64,000 nt of DNA from Pseudoxanthomonas sp. CF385 (GTDB lineage: Bacteria; Pseudomonadota; Gammaproteobacteria; Xanthomonadales; Xanthomonadaceae). Under the pieces are notes generated by a model. It was not told the DNA's origin. It did no database searches and saw only the letters and a program-made list of their open reading frames with translations. This document shows, piece after piece, positions 43,989 through 56,030 of this stretch; position 1 is the stretch's first letter, and every line of letters starts with the position of its first letter. The stretch spans positions 496,001 to 560,000 of the forward strand of contig NZ_FNKZ01000001.1 of the NCBI RefSeq assembly GCF_900104255.1. Reading direction: 5' to 3'. A program made the translations under genes and the position numbers.

Positions 43989-45353
43989 TTGTCCAGCCCC
44001 AGCCACGTCGCCGATACGCCCATCACCGACCGCGCGCAGCTGGTGACCTACGTCGCGTCGGGCGAGAAGCCGCGCGCCGACTGGCGCATCGGCACCGAGC
44101 ACGAGAAGTTCGGTTTCCGCCTCGACGACCTGCGTCCGCCGACCTTCGATGGCGACCGTGGCATCGAGGCCTTGCTGAAGGGGCTCACCCGCTTCGGTTG
44201 GGAGGCCATCGAAGAGAAGGGGCGCGTGATCGCATTGTCGAAGGACGGCGCGTCGGTGACCCTGGAGCCGGCCGGGCAACTGGAACTGTCGGGCGCGGCG
44301 CTGGAAACCCTCCACGAAACCTGTGTGGAAGTGGGCACGCACCTGAAGGAAGTGAAGCAGGTCGCCGACGAACTGCAGCTCGGCTTCCTCGGCATGGGCT
44401 TCCAGCCCAAGTGGCGCCGCGACGAGATGCCGTGGATGCCCAAGGGCCGCTACCAGATCATGAAGTCGTACATGCCCAAGGTCGGCCAGCTGGGCCTGGA
44501 CATGATGACGCGCACCTGCACGGTGCAGGTCAACCTCGACTACGCCAGCGAAGCGGACATGGTGAAGAAGTTCCGCGTGTCGCTGGCGCTGCAACCGGTG
44601 GCCACGGCGCTGTTCGCCGACTCGCCGTTCACCGAAGGCAAGCCGAACGGCTACCAGAGCTATCGCTCGCACATCTGGACCGACACCGACGGCGACCGCA
44701 CCGGCATGCTCGATTTCGTGTTCGAGGACGGATTCGGTTACGAGCGCTACGTCGACTACCTGCTCGACGTGCCGATGTACTTCTCCTACCGCGACGGCAT
44801 CTACCACGACGCCAGCGGCAAGTCGTTCCGCAAATTCCTGCGCGGAGAGCTGGATGTGCTCCCGGGCGCGCTGCCCACGCTGCGCGACTGGTCCGACCAC
44901 ATGACCACCGCCTTCCCGGAAGTGCGGATGAAGAAGTTCCTGGAGATGCGCGGCGCCGACAGCGGTCCGTGGAACCGCATCTGCGCGCTGCCCGCGTTCT
45001 GGGTGGGCCTGCTGTACGACGATGCCGCACTCGACGCGGCATGGGACCTGGTCAAGGATTTCTCGATGGCGGAGCGGCATGCGTTGCGCGACGGCGTGCC
45101 GAAGCACGCGCTGAAGCTCCCGTTCCGCGGCGGCACCGTGCGCGACCTCGCCCGTGAAGCGGTGAAGATCGCGATCGGTGGCCTGCAGCGTCGCGCGCGC
45201 CTCAACGGCAAGGGCGTGGACGAAGCCGGCTTCCTCGATGCGCTGGTGGAGATCGTCGAAGCCAACGAGACCTCCGCTGAGCGCAAGCTCGCGCTGTTCA
45301 ACGGCGCCTGGCAGGGCGACATCGACCGCGTGTTCCGCGAGTTCGCCTACTAG
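43989..45353 (+). CDS. gshA: Glutamate-cysteine ligase
   Basis: 454 residues of the plant/alpha-proteobacterial GCS2 type: WRIGTEHEKFGFRLDDLRPP, LEPAGQLELSGAAL, GMGFQPKWRRDEMPWMPKGR, and MMTRTCTVQVNLDYASE. It joins glutamate and cysteine, the first step of glutathione synthesis. The start is a TTG at 43989, there being no closer ATG or GTG in frame before the homology; a TATAGT -10-like box is at 43921. It precedes the glutathione-dependent formaldehyde operon, a sensible functional neighbour. Confidence 0.94.
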   Translation: MSSPSHVADTPITDRAQLVTYVASGEKPRADWRIGTEHEKFGFRLDDLRPPTFDGDRGIEALLKGLTRFGWEAIEEKGRVIALSKDGASVTLEPAGQLELSGAALETLHETCVEVGTHLKEVKQVADELQLGFLGMGFQPKWRRDEMPWMPKGRYQIMKSYMPKVGQLGLDMMTRTCTVQVNLDYASEADMVKKFRVSLALQPVATALFADSPFTEGKPNGYQSYRSHIWTDTDGDRTGMLDFVFEDGFGYERYVDYLLDVPMYFSYRDGIYHDASGKSFRKFLRGELDVLPGALPTLRDWSDHMTTAFPEVRMKKFLEMRGADSGPWNRICALPAFWVGLLYDDAALDAAWDLVKDFSMAERHALRDGVPKHALKLPFRGGTVRDLAREAVKIAIGGLQRRARLNGKGVDEAGFLDALVEIVEANETSAERKLALFNGAWQGDIDRVFREFAY

Positions 45354-45501
45354 CGCAAGCCCGACCGCGCGCCGCCGTCGGTGCCGCGCCCGCCCACCCT
45401 GCCGCCGCCAGCCTCCGCGAGGTTGCGCGCGGCGTTGGCGTGCCCGAGGGTCCTGCGTCCGTACGCATGACGAGGCCAACGGGTTCACGGCAGGATGCGT
45501 G

Positions 45502-45519
45502 TATACTCCCCCCCACTAT
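45502..45519 (+). promoter_or_regulatory. FrmR-type operator overlapping a -10 box
   Basis: TATACTCCCCCCCACTAT is a C7 tract flanked by TATACT and ACTAT, the G/C-tract operator style recognised by CsoR/RcnR/FrmR repressors. TATACT doubles as a -10 box. It ends 17 bases before the frmR ATG, so FrmR binding would block its own promoter. Confidence 0.78.
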
Positions 45520-45536
45520 CGACCCGGGCCGCCGGC

Positions 45537-46941
<1,405 letters not shown>

Positions 46942-46942
46942 G

Positions 46943-47293
46943 ATGACGATGTCCTTTGAGAAGTCGCCCGTTGATGCGACGTCAGACGCGGCGATGGAAA
47001 GCTTCGCCTTCGACCAGGAAGCGCGCGACGCGATTGCGCGACTGGGCGAACACGACCTGCTGAAGATCGACCGGGCGATCCTGTCGTCGCTGGGTCGGGA
47101 GTGGAAGAAGGCGGGCTTCATCACCGCAGGCGTCATGATTGCCGCGCCGGACGAATACGAGGATCTGCCGGAGATGTTCTACGCATCCCGCATCCGCTTG
47201 CTCGCCGACGCATCGCGTATCGAGACGAGAGGGGATGCGCTTGCATTGAAGACCTTCGAGATCCGTCTCGCGTCCGGAAAAGGAGTTGCCTGA
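46943..47293 (+). CDS. Small conserved-looking protein in the formaldehyde operon
   Basis: 116 residues; not firmly recognised. ATG 46943 starts one base after the frmA stop, and the stop is one base before the fghA ATG, so it is part of the operon. The body ([19 protein letters not shown] core, [33 protein letters not shown]) resembles the C-terminal helical module seen in DUF3658 proteins, with the FxxRIRxL and RGD pattern. GC content is a little lower than its neighbours. A role in formaldehyde response is only suggested by position. Confidence 0.7.
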   Translation: MTMSFEKSPVDATSDAAMESFAFDQEARDAIARLGEHDLLKIDRAILSSLGREWKKAGFITAGVMIAAPDEYEDLPEMFYASRIRLLADASRIETRGDALALKTFEIRLASGKGVA

Positions 47294-47294
47294 C

Positions 47295-48131
47295 ATGACG
47301 ATCGAACGCCTCGAACATCGTGCCTGCTTCGGTGGCTGGCAGGACGTTTACCGCCATCGCTCCGAGGTGCTCGGCTGCGACATGACGGTGGGCGTCTACG
47401 TACCGCCGCAAGCCGAGCAAGGACCGTGCCCCGTGCTGTACTGGCTCAGCGGCCTGACCTGCACCGAGCAGAACTTCATCACCAAGGCCGGGGCGCAGCG
47501 TTACGCCGCCGAACACGGCGTGATCCTCGTCGCGCCGGACACCAGCCCCCGTGGCGAGGATGTGGCCGATGCCGAGGGGTACGACCTGGGCAAGGGCGCG
47601 GGCTTCTACGTCAATGCGACGCAGGCGCCGTGGGCGTCGCACTACCGGATGTACGACTACATCGTCGACGAACTGCCGGCCTGGGTCGAAGCCGATCCGG
47701 TGGCCAGCGACCGGCGCGCGATCAGCGGGCATTCGATGGGCGGGCATGGCGCCCTGGCCATCGCGCTGAAGAACCCCGGGCGCTACCGCAGCGTGTCCGC
47801 GTTCTCGCCGATCGTCGCGCCCTCGCAGGTGCCGTGGGGGCAGAAGGCCTTCACGGCGTATCTCGGCGAAGACCGCGACGCCTGGAAGGCGTACGACACG
47901 GTGGAGCTGATCCGCGATGCGGAAGAGCGGCTGCCGCTGCTCGTCGACCAGGGCGACGCGGACGAGTTCCTGCAGACCCAGCTGAAGCCCGAACGGCTGC
48001 GCGCGGCTGCCGACGCTGTGGGCCATCCGCTGACGCTGCGCCTGCAGCCCGGTTACGACCACAGCTACTACTTCATCGCCAGCTTCATCGGCGAGCACAT
48101 TGCCCACCACGCGGAGGCCCTGCATCGATGA
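47295..48131 (+). CDS. fghA: S-formylglutathione hydrolase
   Basis: 278 residues of the esterase D family: [20 protein letters not shown], the nucleophile Ser in [16 protein letters not shown], the Asp in [12 protein letters not shown] and the His in [14 protein letters not shown]. It hydrolyses S-formylglutathione to formate and glutathione, finishing formaldehyde oxidation. The ATG at 47295 is preferred over the TTG at 47286 because AGGAG lies nine bases upstream. It overlaps the next gene by ATGA. Confidence 0.96.
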   Translation: MTIERLEHRACFGGWQDVYRHRSEVLGCDMTVGVYVPPQAEQGPCPVLYWLSGLTCTEQNFITKAGAQRYAAEHGVILVAPDTSPRGEDVADAEGYDLGKGAGFYVNATQAPWASHYRMYDYIVDELPAWVEADPVASDRRAISGHSMGGHGALAIALKNPGRYRSVSAFSPIVAPSQVPWGQKAFTAYLGEDRDAWKAYDTVELIRDAEERLPLLVDQGDADEFLQTQLKPERLRAAADAVGHPLTLRLQPGYDHSYYFIASFIGEHIAHHAEALHR

Positions 48132-48487
48132 GCCACGACCCTGTTGCAGGCGCGGCCGTACCGCTGGTGTTCCACGTCCGTCTGCGGGTGAAGCCCGAGC
48201 GCGTCGACGAATGGCTGCGGGCCGTGCATGACATCGTCGAGGCGATGTCGAAGGAAGACACGTTCCTGTCCTGCACGCTGCATCGCGACGCGAACGAGCC
48301 GACCCTGTTCACCCTGTACGAGCGGTGGGCCGAGCCTGACGTGGCCACGTTCCTCGCGCGACAGGACAAGCCCTATCGGCGCGACTACGAGGCCCGCTTG
48401 CCCGCGTTGCTGCAGGGTCCGCGCGAGCCGCAGGTCCTGGTGCCGTTGGCCCACTGGCCGGAATCGGATCAGGCGCTGGGCACGTAG
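48128..48487 (+). CDS. Antibiotic biosynthesis monooxygenase (ABM) domain protein
   Basis: 119 residues with a single ferredoxin-like ABM domain: [20 protein letters not shown], then [20 protein letters not shown]. Relatives include quinol monooxygenase YgiN and heme-degrading or unknown small enzymes. It overlaps the fghA stop by ATGA and is the last gene of the operon; a formaldehyde-related role is inference. Its last 19 bases overlap the convergent DUF71 gene. Confidence 0.84.
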   Translation: MSHDPVAGAAVPLVFHVRLRVKPERVDEWLRAVHDIVEAMSKEDTFLSCTLHRDANEPTLFTLYERWAEPDVATFLARQDKPYRRDYEARLPALLQGPREPQVLVPLAHWPESDQALGT

Positions 48488-49152
48488 TCGGTGAAGGCGA
48501 AGCGGCCGTCGCGCAGTTCGGTGCCGCCTTGCACGAGCGACAGGGGCGCATCGAACATCGGGCCCGCCGACACGCAGGTATGGAACTCGCCGTTCTCGCC
48601 GCAGGGATCGACCCCGGCGGGCAGGGCGGCGAGCAGCGTCGTATCGAAGGCGCGACCGGCAAAGTCCGCGTCCAACTGGCGCGTATCCACGCAGCACAGC
48701 TGGGCGCGCAGGCCGCCGGCGATCATGTCCCGCGCCAGCGATGCCGTGTCGCGGCCGAACAGCGGCGTGGCGACTTCCCATCCCACACGTGCCAGGTTCT
48801 CCACGCGGTAGGCGCGGATGTCCTCGAGGAACAGGTCCCCGAACGCCATCGTGCGCAGGCCGGGCCAGCGCGACGCGGCGTCCGCCAGCGCGGAGGCCAT
48901 GGCGGCTTCATAGTCGGCATTGGAACACTGCGCCGGGATCATCGCTTCGATCAGCGGCAGGCCGGCGGCGCGTGCCTGCGCATGCAGCACGCTGCGGCGA
49001 ATGCCCTGCATCGAAACGCGCTGGGACTCGCGCGTGACGGTGGTCAGCAAGCCCAGGACGGCGAGGTCGTCGCGCTGCCGCAGCACGTGCAGCGTCCACG
49101 CCGCATCCTTGCCGCCGCTCCAGGCCAGCAGGAGGGGTGTGGCGCCGCTCAG
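48469..49152 (-). CDS. DUF71 / diphthine-ammonia ligase-like ATP pyrophosphatase
   Basis: About 227 residues. The PP-loop SGGKD appears at once (LLLAWSGGKDAAWTLHVL), followed by RVSMQGIRRSVLHAQARA, the ExGE-like region FGDLFLEDIRAYRVENLARV, and GENGEFHTCVSAGPMFDAPL. The eukaryotic relative amidates diphthine, which bacteria lack, so the bacterial substrate is unknown. No ATG, GTG or TTG precedes the PP-loop within a plausible distance; a CTG at 49152, in a CTGA overlap with the preceding stop codon, is the best start. Confidence 0.82.
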   Translation of the reverse strand: MSGATPLLLAWSGGKDAAWTLHVLRQRDDLAVLGLLTTVTRESQRVSMQGIRRSVLHAQARAAGLPLIEAMIPAQCSNADYEAAMASALADAASRWPGLRTMAFGDLFLEDIRAYRVENLARVGWEVATPLFGRDTASLARDMIAGGLRAQLCCVDTRQLDADFAGRAFDTTLLAALPAGVDPCGENGEFHTCVSAGPMFDAPLSLVQGGTELRDGRFAFTDYVPSA

Positions 49153-49493
49153 GCCGCGGCCACGTCGCGCAGTTCCCAGGCGCCACCGGCGAGCAGGCGC
49201 AGGCGGTGCTTCAGGACATGGCCGGGGATCGAAGAGCGGGCGACCAGCAGGATGCTGAGATCGTCCTGCTTGCCGGCGACGGTCGCGTCCGGGTCCACGG
49301 CGCCGAGGCTGGCGTCGACTTCGTCCGGTTCTTCCTGGCGGGAGCGCCAGCGTTCGAACAGGCTGCTGGTGCGCAGCGCGTGCTGCAGTTGCGCGGCGAA
49401 TTCCTCCGCGCCGTGTGCGTCGAAGCTGAAAGCCGGATCGCCGCCGCGCGCGCGGACGGGATCGGGCAGGCTGATGTAGTAACGGACCGCCAT
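49149..49493 (-). CDS. Uncharacterised protein coupled to the DUF71 gene
   Basis: 114 residues, not recognised. It begins MAVRYYISLPDPVRARGGDP and contains FSFDAHGAEEFAAQLQHALR, FERWRSRQEEPDEVDASLGA and a Leu/Arg-rich C-terminus (VLKHRLRLLAGGAW). No signal peptide or membrane helix is seen, so it is probably cytoplasmic. Codon use is like its neighbours, and the overlap with the next gene argues it is real. Confidence 0.72.
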   Translation of the reverse strand: MAVRYYISLPDPVRARGGDPAFSFDAHGAEEFAAQLQHALRTSSLFERWRSRQEEPDEVDASLGAVDPDATVAGKQDDLSILLVARSSIPGHVLKHRLRLLAGGAWELRDVAAA

Positions 49494-49548
49494 GGCACCC
49501 CCGGTGCAAACCAGGGGCCTAGCGTAGCCCCGCCGCGTTAGGCCGCCG

Positions 49549-50496
49549 TTATGCCGCCTTGAACGGCGCGGGCGGCGCGGCGAAGGCGGCCACGACGGCG
49601 CCCTTGCCCACGTTGACCATGCCGGTGAGGCTCATGACGCTTTCGAACACTTCGACCTTGTTGTTCTCGCAGATGTCCCGCAGGCGCTGGTAGCCGGGCA
49701 GGGCCCGCATTTCCGACAGCTCGCCGCCGTAGCTCAGGCAGACGGTGGGCGTCATCAGGCCGGCCATCACCCGGTTGCCGGTGAACTTGAACATCTGTTC
49801 GACCGCGTTGTCGAAGCCCTTGATCTTGGCCACCGGCTCCGTGTTGCCGGCATGGCCGTACAGCACCGGCTTGATGTCCAGCGCGCTGCCCAGCGCGGCG
49901 CTCAACAGGCCAACGCTGCGGTCGCCCTTGGTGCGGGCGCGGTTGCGCAGGTAGTAGAGGTCGCGCGGGATCATGTAGCCGTGCGTGTTCTGCGCCAGTT
50001 CCTCCAGGCGCACGCGGATCTGCTGCACGTTGGCGCCGGCGGCGCGCATGCGCACCGCTTCCACGGCGGTGATGCCCTGCGCGGCGAACAGGTTCTGCGT
50101 GTCGATCACCCGCAACGCGAACGGCGAGTTGTGGCCCGCGGCCTGGCGCACCGGCTTGTAGTCGTTGAGGATGGCGAAGCTGGCCTGCATCGCGTTGTCG
50201 TGGATCGGCGAACGCGTCTTCGTGATCGTCATGCAGAACACGTGGTCGTAGTCGATCACCAACTGGCCCAGGAACAGGTCCCGGATCTGGTTGACCGTGA
50301 ACGGCGTGGTCTCGGCCTCGTGGCCGCGCTCGGCGACGTGGGCGTGGAGGAAGCTCAGGGTCGCCTGTTCGTCGCGATGGTCCGCGAGCACGGCTTCGCC
50401 GATCCGCACCGTGATCGGCAGGATGACGACGTTGTGTTGCTGCAGGTAGTCCAGCGGCAGGTCGCACGCTGAATCCACGACAATCCCTATGCGCAT
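49549..50496 (-). CDS. DegV family fatty-acid-binding protein
   Basis: 315 residues. It begins MRIGIVVDSACDLPLDYLQQ, has the fatty-acid-binding TTPFTVNQIRDLFL (TSxP-like) region and CMTITKTRSPIHDNAMQAS (the usual SSGLSGTYQSA replaced by TKTRSPIHDNA), and GYMIPRDLYYLRNRARTKGD. DegV/FakB proteins present fatty acids to a FakA kinase in Firmicutes; no FakA is visible here and the changed signature suggests another role. The start follows GGGAGGGGCAAG. Confidence 0.86.
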   Translation of the reverse strand: MRIGIVVDSACDLPLDYLQQHNVVILPITVRIGEAVLADHRDEQATLSFLHAHVAERGHEAETTPFTVNQIRDLFLGQLVIDYDHVFCMTITKTRSPIHDNAMQASFAILNDYKPVRQAAGHNSPFALRVIDTQNLFAAQGITAVEAVRMRAAGANVQQIRVRLEELAQNTHGYMIPRDLYYLRNRARTKGDRSVGLLSAALGSALDIKPVLYGHAGNTEPVAKIKGFDNAVEQMFKFTGNRVMAGLMTPTVCLSYGGELSEMRALPGYQRLRDICENNKVEVFESVMSLTGMVNVGKGAVVAAFAAPPAPFKAA

Positions 50497-50671
50497 CTTG
50501 CCCCTCCCGGCATCCGTCGCATCCCCTCGGCCCGCCACGCTAGCGGACAACCGCGAGGCCGTCGCCGCGTAAACGCATGAACTGTGAAGCAATTCACCCT
50601 TTTTGGACCTGGGCCACACGCGAAGCGCGGCACATGTCCCGCATGGGATGCTTAATGAATCGCGATATTAA

Positions 50672-50687
50672 TGTGATGATTATCACA
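50672..50687. promoter_or_regulatory. Clp/CRP-type site upstream of the diguanylate cyclase gene
   Basis: TGTGATGATTATCACA is a perfect TGTGA-N6-TCACA match to the CRP consensus, which the Xanthomonas regulator Clp also recognises. It lies about 70 bases before the cyclase ATG, and AATAAT (50686-50691) overlapping its right end could be a -10 box. The DegV gene on the other strand begins 176 bases away. Confidence 0.8.
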
Positions 50688-50756
50688 ATAATAGCCGATC
50701 CGGGCTTGCCCGCACCTCGGGCCGGTCCGACACTCCGGCCCAAAGCAAGGGGCAAC

Positions 50757-52439
50757 ATGAAACAGGGGTGGTGGTCGCTACTACTGCTTCTGGCCCTGCT
50801 GCCCGTCTCCGCCGCGTTTGGGGAAAACATCGCGCGGATCGACAGGATCCAGCCTCTGGCGCTGGAGCAGCAGGCCGGACAGCGTGCCGGGCTCTTCTCG
50901 GAACGTCGCTTCGAAGGCGACGACGACGGCGTGCGCGTGATCGGCAATGGTCAATGGCGCGTGCAGCCGCGCCCGGGCGTGGCCGAGCCGCTGCTGGTGG
51001 TCTACCACCCGTACACCGCGCGCGTGACCGTGCTCGACACGCCCGACGGCGCGCCGCGCACGCAGGACGTGTTCCGCCACGATCTGGATCCCCAATACAC
51101 CCGTCGCGCGCTGGTGTTCCCGCTCGCCGGCGATGGCCCGGTCTACGTGCGCGTCGAAGGCGCCCGCTACCCGCTGCACGTGGCGGTCGAATCGCGCCCG
51201 CACTACGCCGCCGCGGACCTGCGCCATCTGCGGCTGGTGATGCCGGCGATCGGCGCGGTGCTCGGCGTCTCGCTGGCGGTGCTGCTGTTCTGGGCGATGC
51301 TGCGCGAGCGCGTATACCTGCTGTACGCCGGCGCGATGCTGTTCCAGCTGCTCTACGCGCTCTGTTCGTATGGGGAAGCCTATGCGTGGCCGGGCCTGGA
51401 TGCGCTGGCCGGCTTCGGTGCCCAGGGCATCTGGGCGTCCGGCACGCTCGCAACCATCCTGCTGGTCTACCTGTGGCAGGACTACGCCAGCCTGCGCCGG
51501 GTGGCGCCGCGGCTGAGCCTGCTGATGAAGTGCGTGGGCGTGTACGGCTGCGGGGCCACGCTGATCCTCCTCGTGCTGCCATGGCCCGCTAACAAGGCGT
51601 GGTTTCCGGACGTGGCCAACGCGTTGTTCCTGCTGACCAATGCCATCGCGCTGGTCACCCTGGTGGTGGCGTGGGTACGCGGCCAGAAGCATGCGGCCTA
51701 TGTGCTGATCGCTTGGGTGCCGTTGCTGGTGTTCACGATGTGGCGGGCACTGCGCTTCAGTGGCGGCGAACGCGCCGAACCCTGGCTGGAATACGGATTG
51801 CCTTGGGTGCTCGCATTCACCGCCGTGGTGCTGGCGCTGGGCCTGGCCGACCGCATGCTGACGTTCCGGCGCGAGCGCGACAGCGCGAAGCAGCACGCCG
51901 AACGCGACGGCCTGACCGGCGTGCTCAACCGGGGCGGCATCGAACACCGCCTCGACTGGGCCCTGATCGAGCGCGAGCGCGAACGGATTCCCGCCTCGCT
52001 GCTGTTCATCGATCTCGACCACTTCAAGCAGGTCAACGACCGCCACGGCCACGCGCTGGGCGATGCCTGCCTGCGCGCGGTGACGCGCGTCGTGAGCGAA
52101 CAGTTCCAGTACGGCGACCAGCTCGGCCGCCTGGGAGGCGAGGAGTTCGTGCTGGTGCTGTCCGGCGTCGAACTGCCGGCGGCCCTGCGCATCGCCGAAC
52201 AGGTGGCCGCGCGCATCCGTCGCGACTGCGCGCGCGTGGATGGGGTCTCCGTCGCGCTCACCGCCAGTATCGGTGCGGCCCAGGCGCGCGATGGGGACTC
52301 GGTGGCGTCGCTGATCGCGCGTGCGGACCAGGCCATGTACGTGGCCAAGCGCGCCGGCGGCGACCGGGTGGTGGCGGAAGACGCCTCCTGCCACGAGGCC
52401 GAAAAGACGAAGGCGCCCGAAGGCGCCTCCGTCGACTGA
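50757..52439 (+). CDS. Membrane-bound diguanylate cyclase, 7TMR-DISM type
   Basis: 560 residues. Signal (WWSLLLLLALLPVSAAFG), a periplasmic beta-rich domain of about 150 residues, seven membrane helices (about 165-365), then a GGDEF domain: ERDGLTGVLNRGGIEHRLDW, LLFIDLDHFKQVNDRHGHAL, and the active-site GGEEF in LGRLGGEEFVLVL. The residues five before it read QYGD, so the inhibitory RxxD site lacks its Arg. It should make cyclic di-GMP in response to a periplasmic signal. The ATG follows AAGGGG; the convergent amidohydrolase terminator lies inside its 3' end. Confidence 0.93.
   Translation: MKQGWWSLLLLLALLPVSAAFGENIARIDRIQPLALEQQAGQRAGLFSERRFEGDDDGVRVIGNGQWRVQPRPGVAEPLLVVYHPYTARVTVLDTPDGAPRTQDVFRHDLDPQYTRRALVFPLAGDGPVYVRVEGARYPLHVAVESRPHYAAADLRHLRLVMPAIGAVLGVSLAVLLFWAMLRERVYLLYAGAMLFQLLYALCSYGEAYAWPGLDALAGFGAQGIWASGTLATILLVYLWQDYASLRRVAPRLSLLMKCVGVYGCGATLILLVLPWPANKAWFPDVANALFLLTNAIALVTLVVAWVRGQKHAAYVLIAWVPLLVFTMWRALRFSGGERAEPWLEYGLPWVLAFTAVVLALGLADRMLTFRRERDSAKQHAERDGLTGVLNRGGIEHRLDWALIERERERIPASLLFIDLDHFKQVNDRHGHALGDACLRAVTRVVSEQFQYGDQLGRLGGEEFVLVLSGVELPAALRIAEQVAARIRRDCARVDGVSVALTASIGAAQARDGDSVASLIARADQAMYVAKRAGGDRVVAEDASCHEAEKTKAPEGASVD
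52401..52428 (-). terminator. Terminator of the amidohydrolase pair, inside the cyclase gene end
   Basis: On the minus strand AGGCGCC-TTCG-GGCGCCT (52428-52411, a UUCG tetraloop) is followed by TCGTCTTTTC. It lies 26 bases past the amidohydrolase stop, within the last codons of the convergent cyclase gene. Confidence 0.72.
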
Positions 52440-52453
52440 CCGGCGCGCTCGAA

Positions 52454-53718
52454 CTACTTCGAGTACGCGCGCGGCAGCGGGCCTGCCTGCTGCAGATAGC
52501 GGTCCCGCAGTTCGGTCTGGCGCGAGCGCATCGGGATCGCGCGGCCGCCCAGCCACACCTGCTGCGCGGTGTTCGCGACGTCGAGCGGATCGCCGCTCCA
52601 CAGCACCAGGTCGGCGAGCTTGCCCGGCGCGATGGTGCCCACGCGGTCGCCCACGCCGAACGTCTCCGCCGGCACGCGGGTCAGGCCGGCCAGGCCGTCT
52701 TCCCACGGCAGGCCGTTCGCCACGGCGTTGCCCGCCAGCTGGCGGACCTTGCGTGCGTTGTGCGAGGCATCGCCGGCCTGCGAGAAGCTGACGCTCACAC
52801 CGGCCGCATCCAGCCGCGCCGCGTTCTCCAGCGTCGCGCCGATCTGGTCGAAATCCGACGGCAGGTCGGCCAGTGCGTCGACGAACACCGGCACCTTCGC
52901 CTGCGCCAGCTGCGGGGCCAGCTTCCAGGCTTCGGCGCCGCCGGCGATGGCGATGCGCACGTTCTCGCGCTGCGCCCAGCGCAACAGCTGGCGGATGTCG
53001 GCCGCGCGGTTCACCGCCACCACGATGCGGCCGTTGCCCGCCAGGTACCGCGCCAGCGTGGCGCGACCCGCCGGCGTCAGCAGCGCATGCGGCGAGTCGA
53101 CGGGCACGCGGCCGCGGGCTTCGGCCACCATCTGGTCGAGCAGCATCCAGTGCGCGGCGCGCGACTTGCCCGCCAGTTCGGCGGTGCCACTGCCGAGCCG
53201 GACGAACAGCGCGCGCGGGCCGACCGGATCGGCGCTGCCATCCAGCCGCACCACGCCGCCCTGGCCGGCGATGAAGGAACCGCCCGTCGACGCGGCCAGC
53301 AAGGTGAAGCCGATGCCTTCCACGCGCGCCACCGGAATTACGATCGAAGCCGGGTTGTAGGCCAGCGTCACGTCGAACTCCGGCCGCATCGGCTGGTCCT
53401 GCAGCGTGACCGCCGCGTCGACCGTGGAGGATTCGCCGGAGACTTCCTCGATGCCGATCTCGGTGATGCCGCCGAAGAAGGCGGGCGTCAGCGGACGGCC
53501 GTCGGCTTCCACGACTGTCGCGGCGGCCGGCGCGACGAGGCCGTTGCCGACGGCCTGCACCACGCCGTTGCGCACCAGCACGTCGGCGCCCTTCAACGTG
53601 CCCTGCGCCCCGGCGGTATGCACGGTGGCGTTGCGGATCAGTACGTCCTGCGCGACCGCGGGCAGGGCGGCAGCGAGCGCCAGCGCGAGCGCGCCGGTGC
53701 GGAGGATCGAACGGCGGC

Positions 53719-53722
<4 letters not shown>
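52454..53722 (-). CDS. Amidohydrolase-like secreted protein lacking the HxH metal site
   Basis: 422 residues. A Sec signal (LALALAAALPAVAQ) is followed by an amidohydrolase layout: DVLIRNATVHTAGAQGTLKG, ADVLVRNGVVQAVG, then LTPAFFGGITEIGIEEVSG where active enzymes read TPGLID.H.H, and the C-terminal VGTIAPGKLADLVLWSGDPL. The metal-binding His pair is missing, so it may be a non-catalytic partner of the upstream amidohydrolase, to which it is joined by an ATGA overlap. The periplasmic location is inferred from the signal. Confidence 0.85.
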
Positions 53723-55140
<1,418 letters not shown>

Positions 55141-55253
55141 GGTGTATCCCCTGGAAGAGACGCCGACCCTAACCGGCCGCGGCGCGTCCTGCCAAGTGCA
55201 CGCATCGCAGTCGTGCCAGAATCGCCGCACAACAACTAGAAAAAGAGGCTTCC

Positions 55254-56030
55254 ATGAAGGACAAGAACGAAATCGTCGACAACTGGCTGCCGCGCTACAC
55301 CGGCGTGCCCCTGGACCAGTTCGGCGAACACATCCTGCTGACTAATTTCGGCGGCTACCTCAACGTGTTCTCGCAGCTCACCGGCGCACCCATCGTCGGC
55401 CTGGACCGGCCGATGGCCAGCGCGACCGCCGACGGCATCACCATGATCAACTTCGGCATGGGCAGCCCCAACGCCGCAACGATGATGGACCTGCTGTCGG
55501 CCATCATGCCCAAGGCGGTGCTGTTCCTCGGCAAGTGCGGCGGCCTGAAGCGCAAGAACGAGCTGGGCGACCTGGTGCTGCCGATCGCCGCCATCCGCGG
55601 CGAAGGCACCAGCAACGACTACCTGTTGCCGGAAGTGCCGGCGCTGCCCGCCTTCGCCCTGCAGCGCGCGGTCTCCACGATGATCCGCGACCTCGGCCAC
55701 GACTACTGGACCGGCACGGTCTACACCACCAACCGCCGCGTCTGGGAACACGACCTGGCGTTCAAGGAGCGCCTGCGCGCGATGCGCTGCATGGCCATCG
55801 ACATGGAGACCGCCACCGTCTTCGCCGCCGGCTTTGCCAACCGCATCCCCTGCGGCGCGCTGCTGCTGGTCAGCGACCAGCCGATGATCCCCGAAGGCGT
55901 GAAGACCGAAGCCAGCGACGCCAAGGTCAGCTCCTCGTTCGTCGAGAACCACATCACCGTCGGCATCGAAGCGCTGAAGCTGATCCGTCGCAACGGGAAG
56001 TCGGTGCGGCATCTAAGGTTTGATGAGTAA
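55254..56030 (+). CDS. amn: AMP nucleosidase, short form
   Basis: 258 residues, about half the length of E. coli Amn; it corresponds to the C-terminal catalytic nucleoside-phosphorylase-type domain. Visible are HILLTNFGGYLNVFSQL, FGMGSPNAATMMDLL, LFLGKCGGLKRKNELGDLVL, AIDMETATVFAAGFANRIPC and LVSDQPMIPEGVKTE. It cleaves AMP to adenine and ribose-5-phosphate. The N-terminal regulatory domain is absent, as in many short homologues. Its stop lies inside the start of the next small gene. Confidence 0.92.
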   Translation: MKDKNEIVDNWLPRYTGVPLDQFGEHILLTNFGGYLNVFSQLTGAPIVGLDRPMASATADGITMINFGMGSPNAATMMDLLSAIMPKAVLFLGKCGGLKRKNELGDLVLPIAAIRGEGTSNDYLLPEVPALPAFALQRAVSTMIRDLGHDYWTGTVYTTNRRVWEHDLAFKERLRAMRCMAIDMETATVFAAGFANRIPCGALLLVSDQPMIPEGVKTEASDAKVSSSFVENHITVGIEALKLIRRNGKSVRHLRFDE

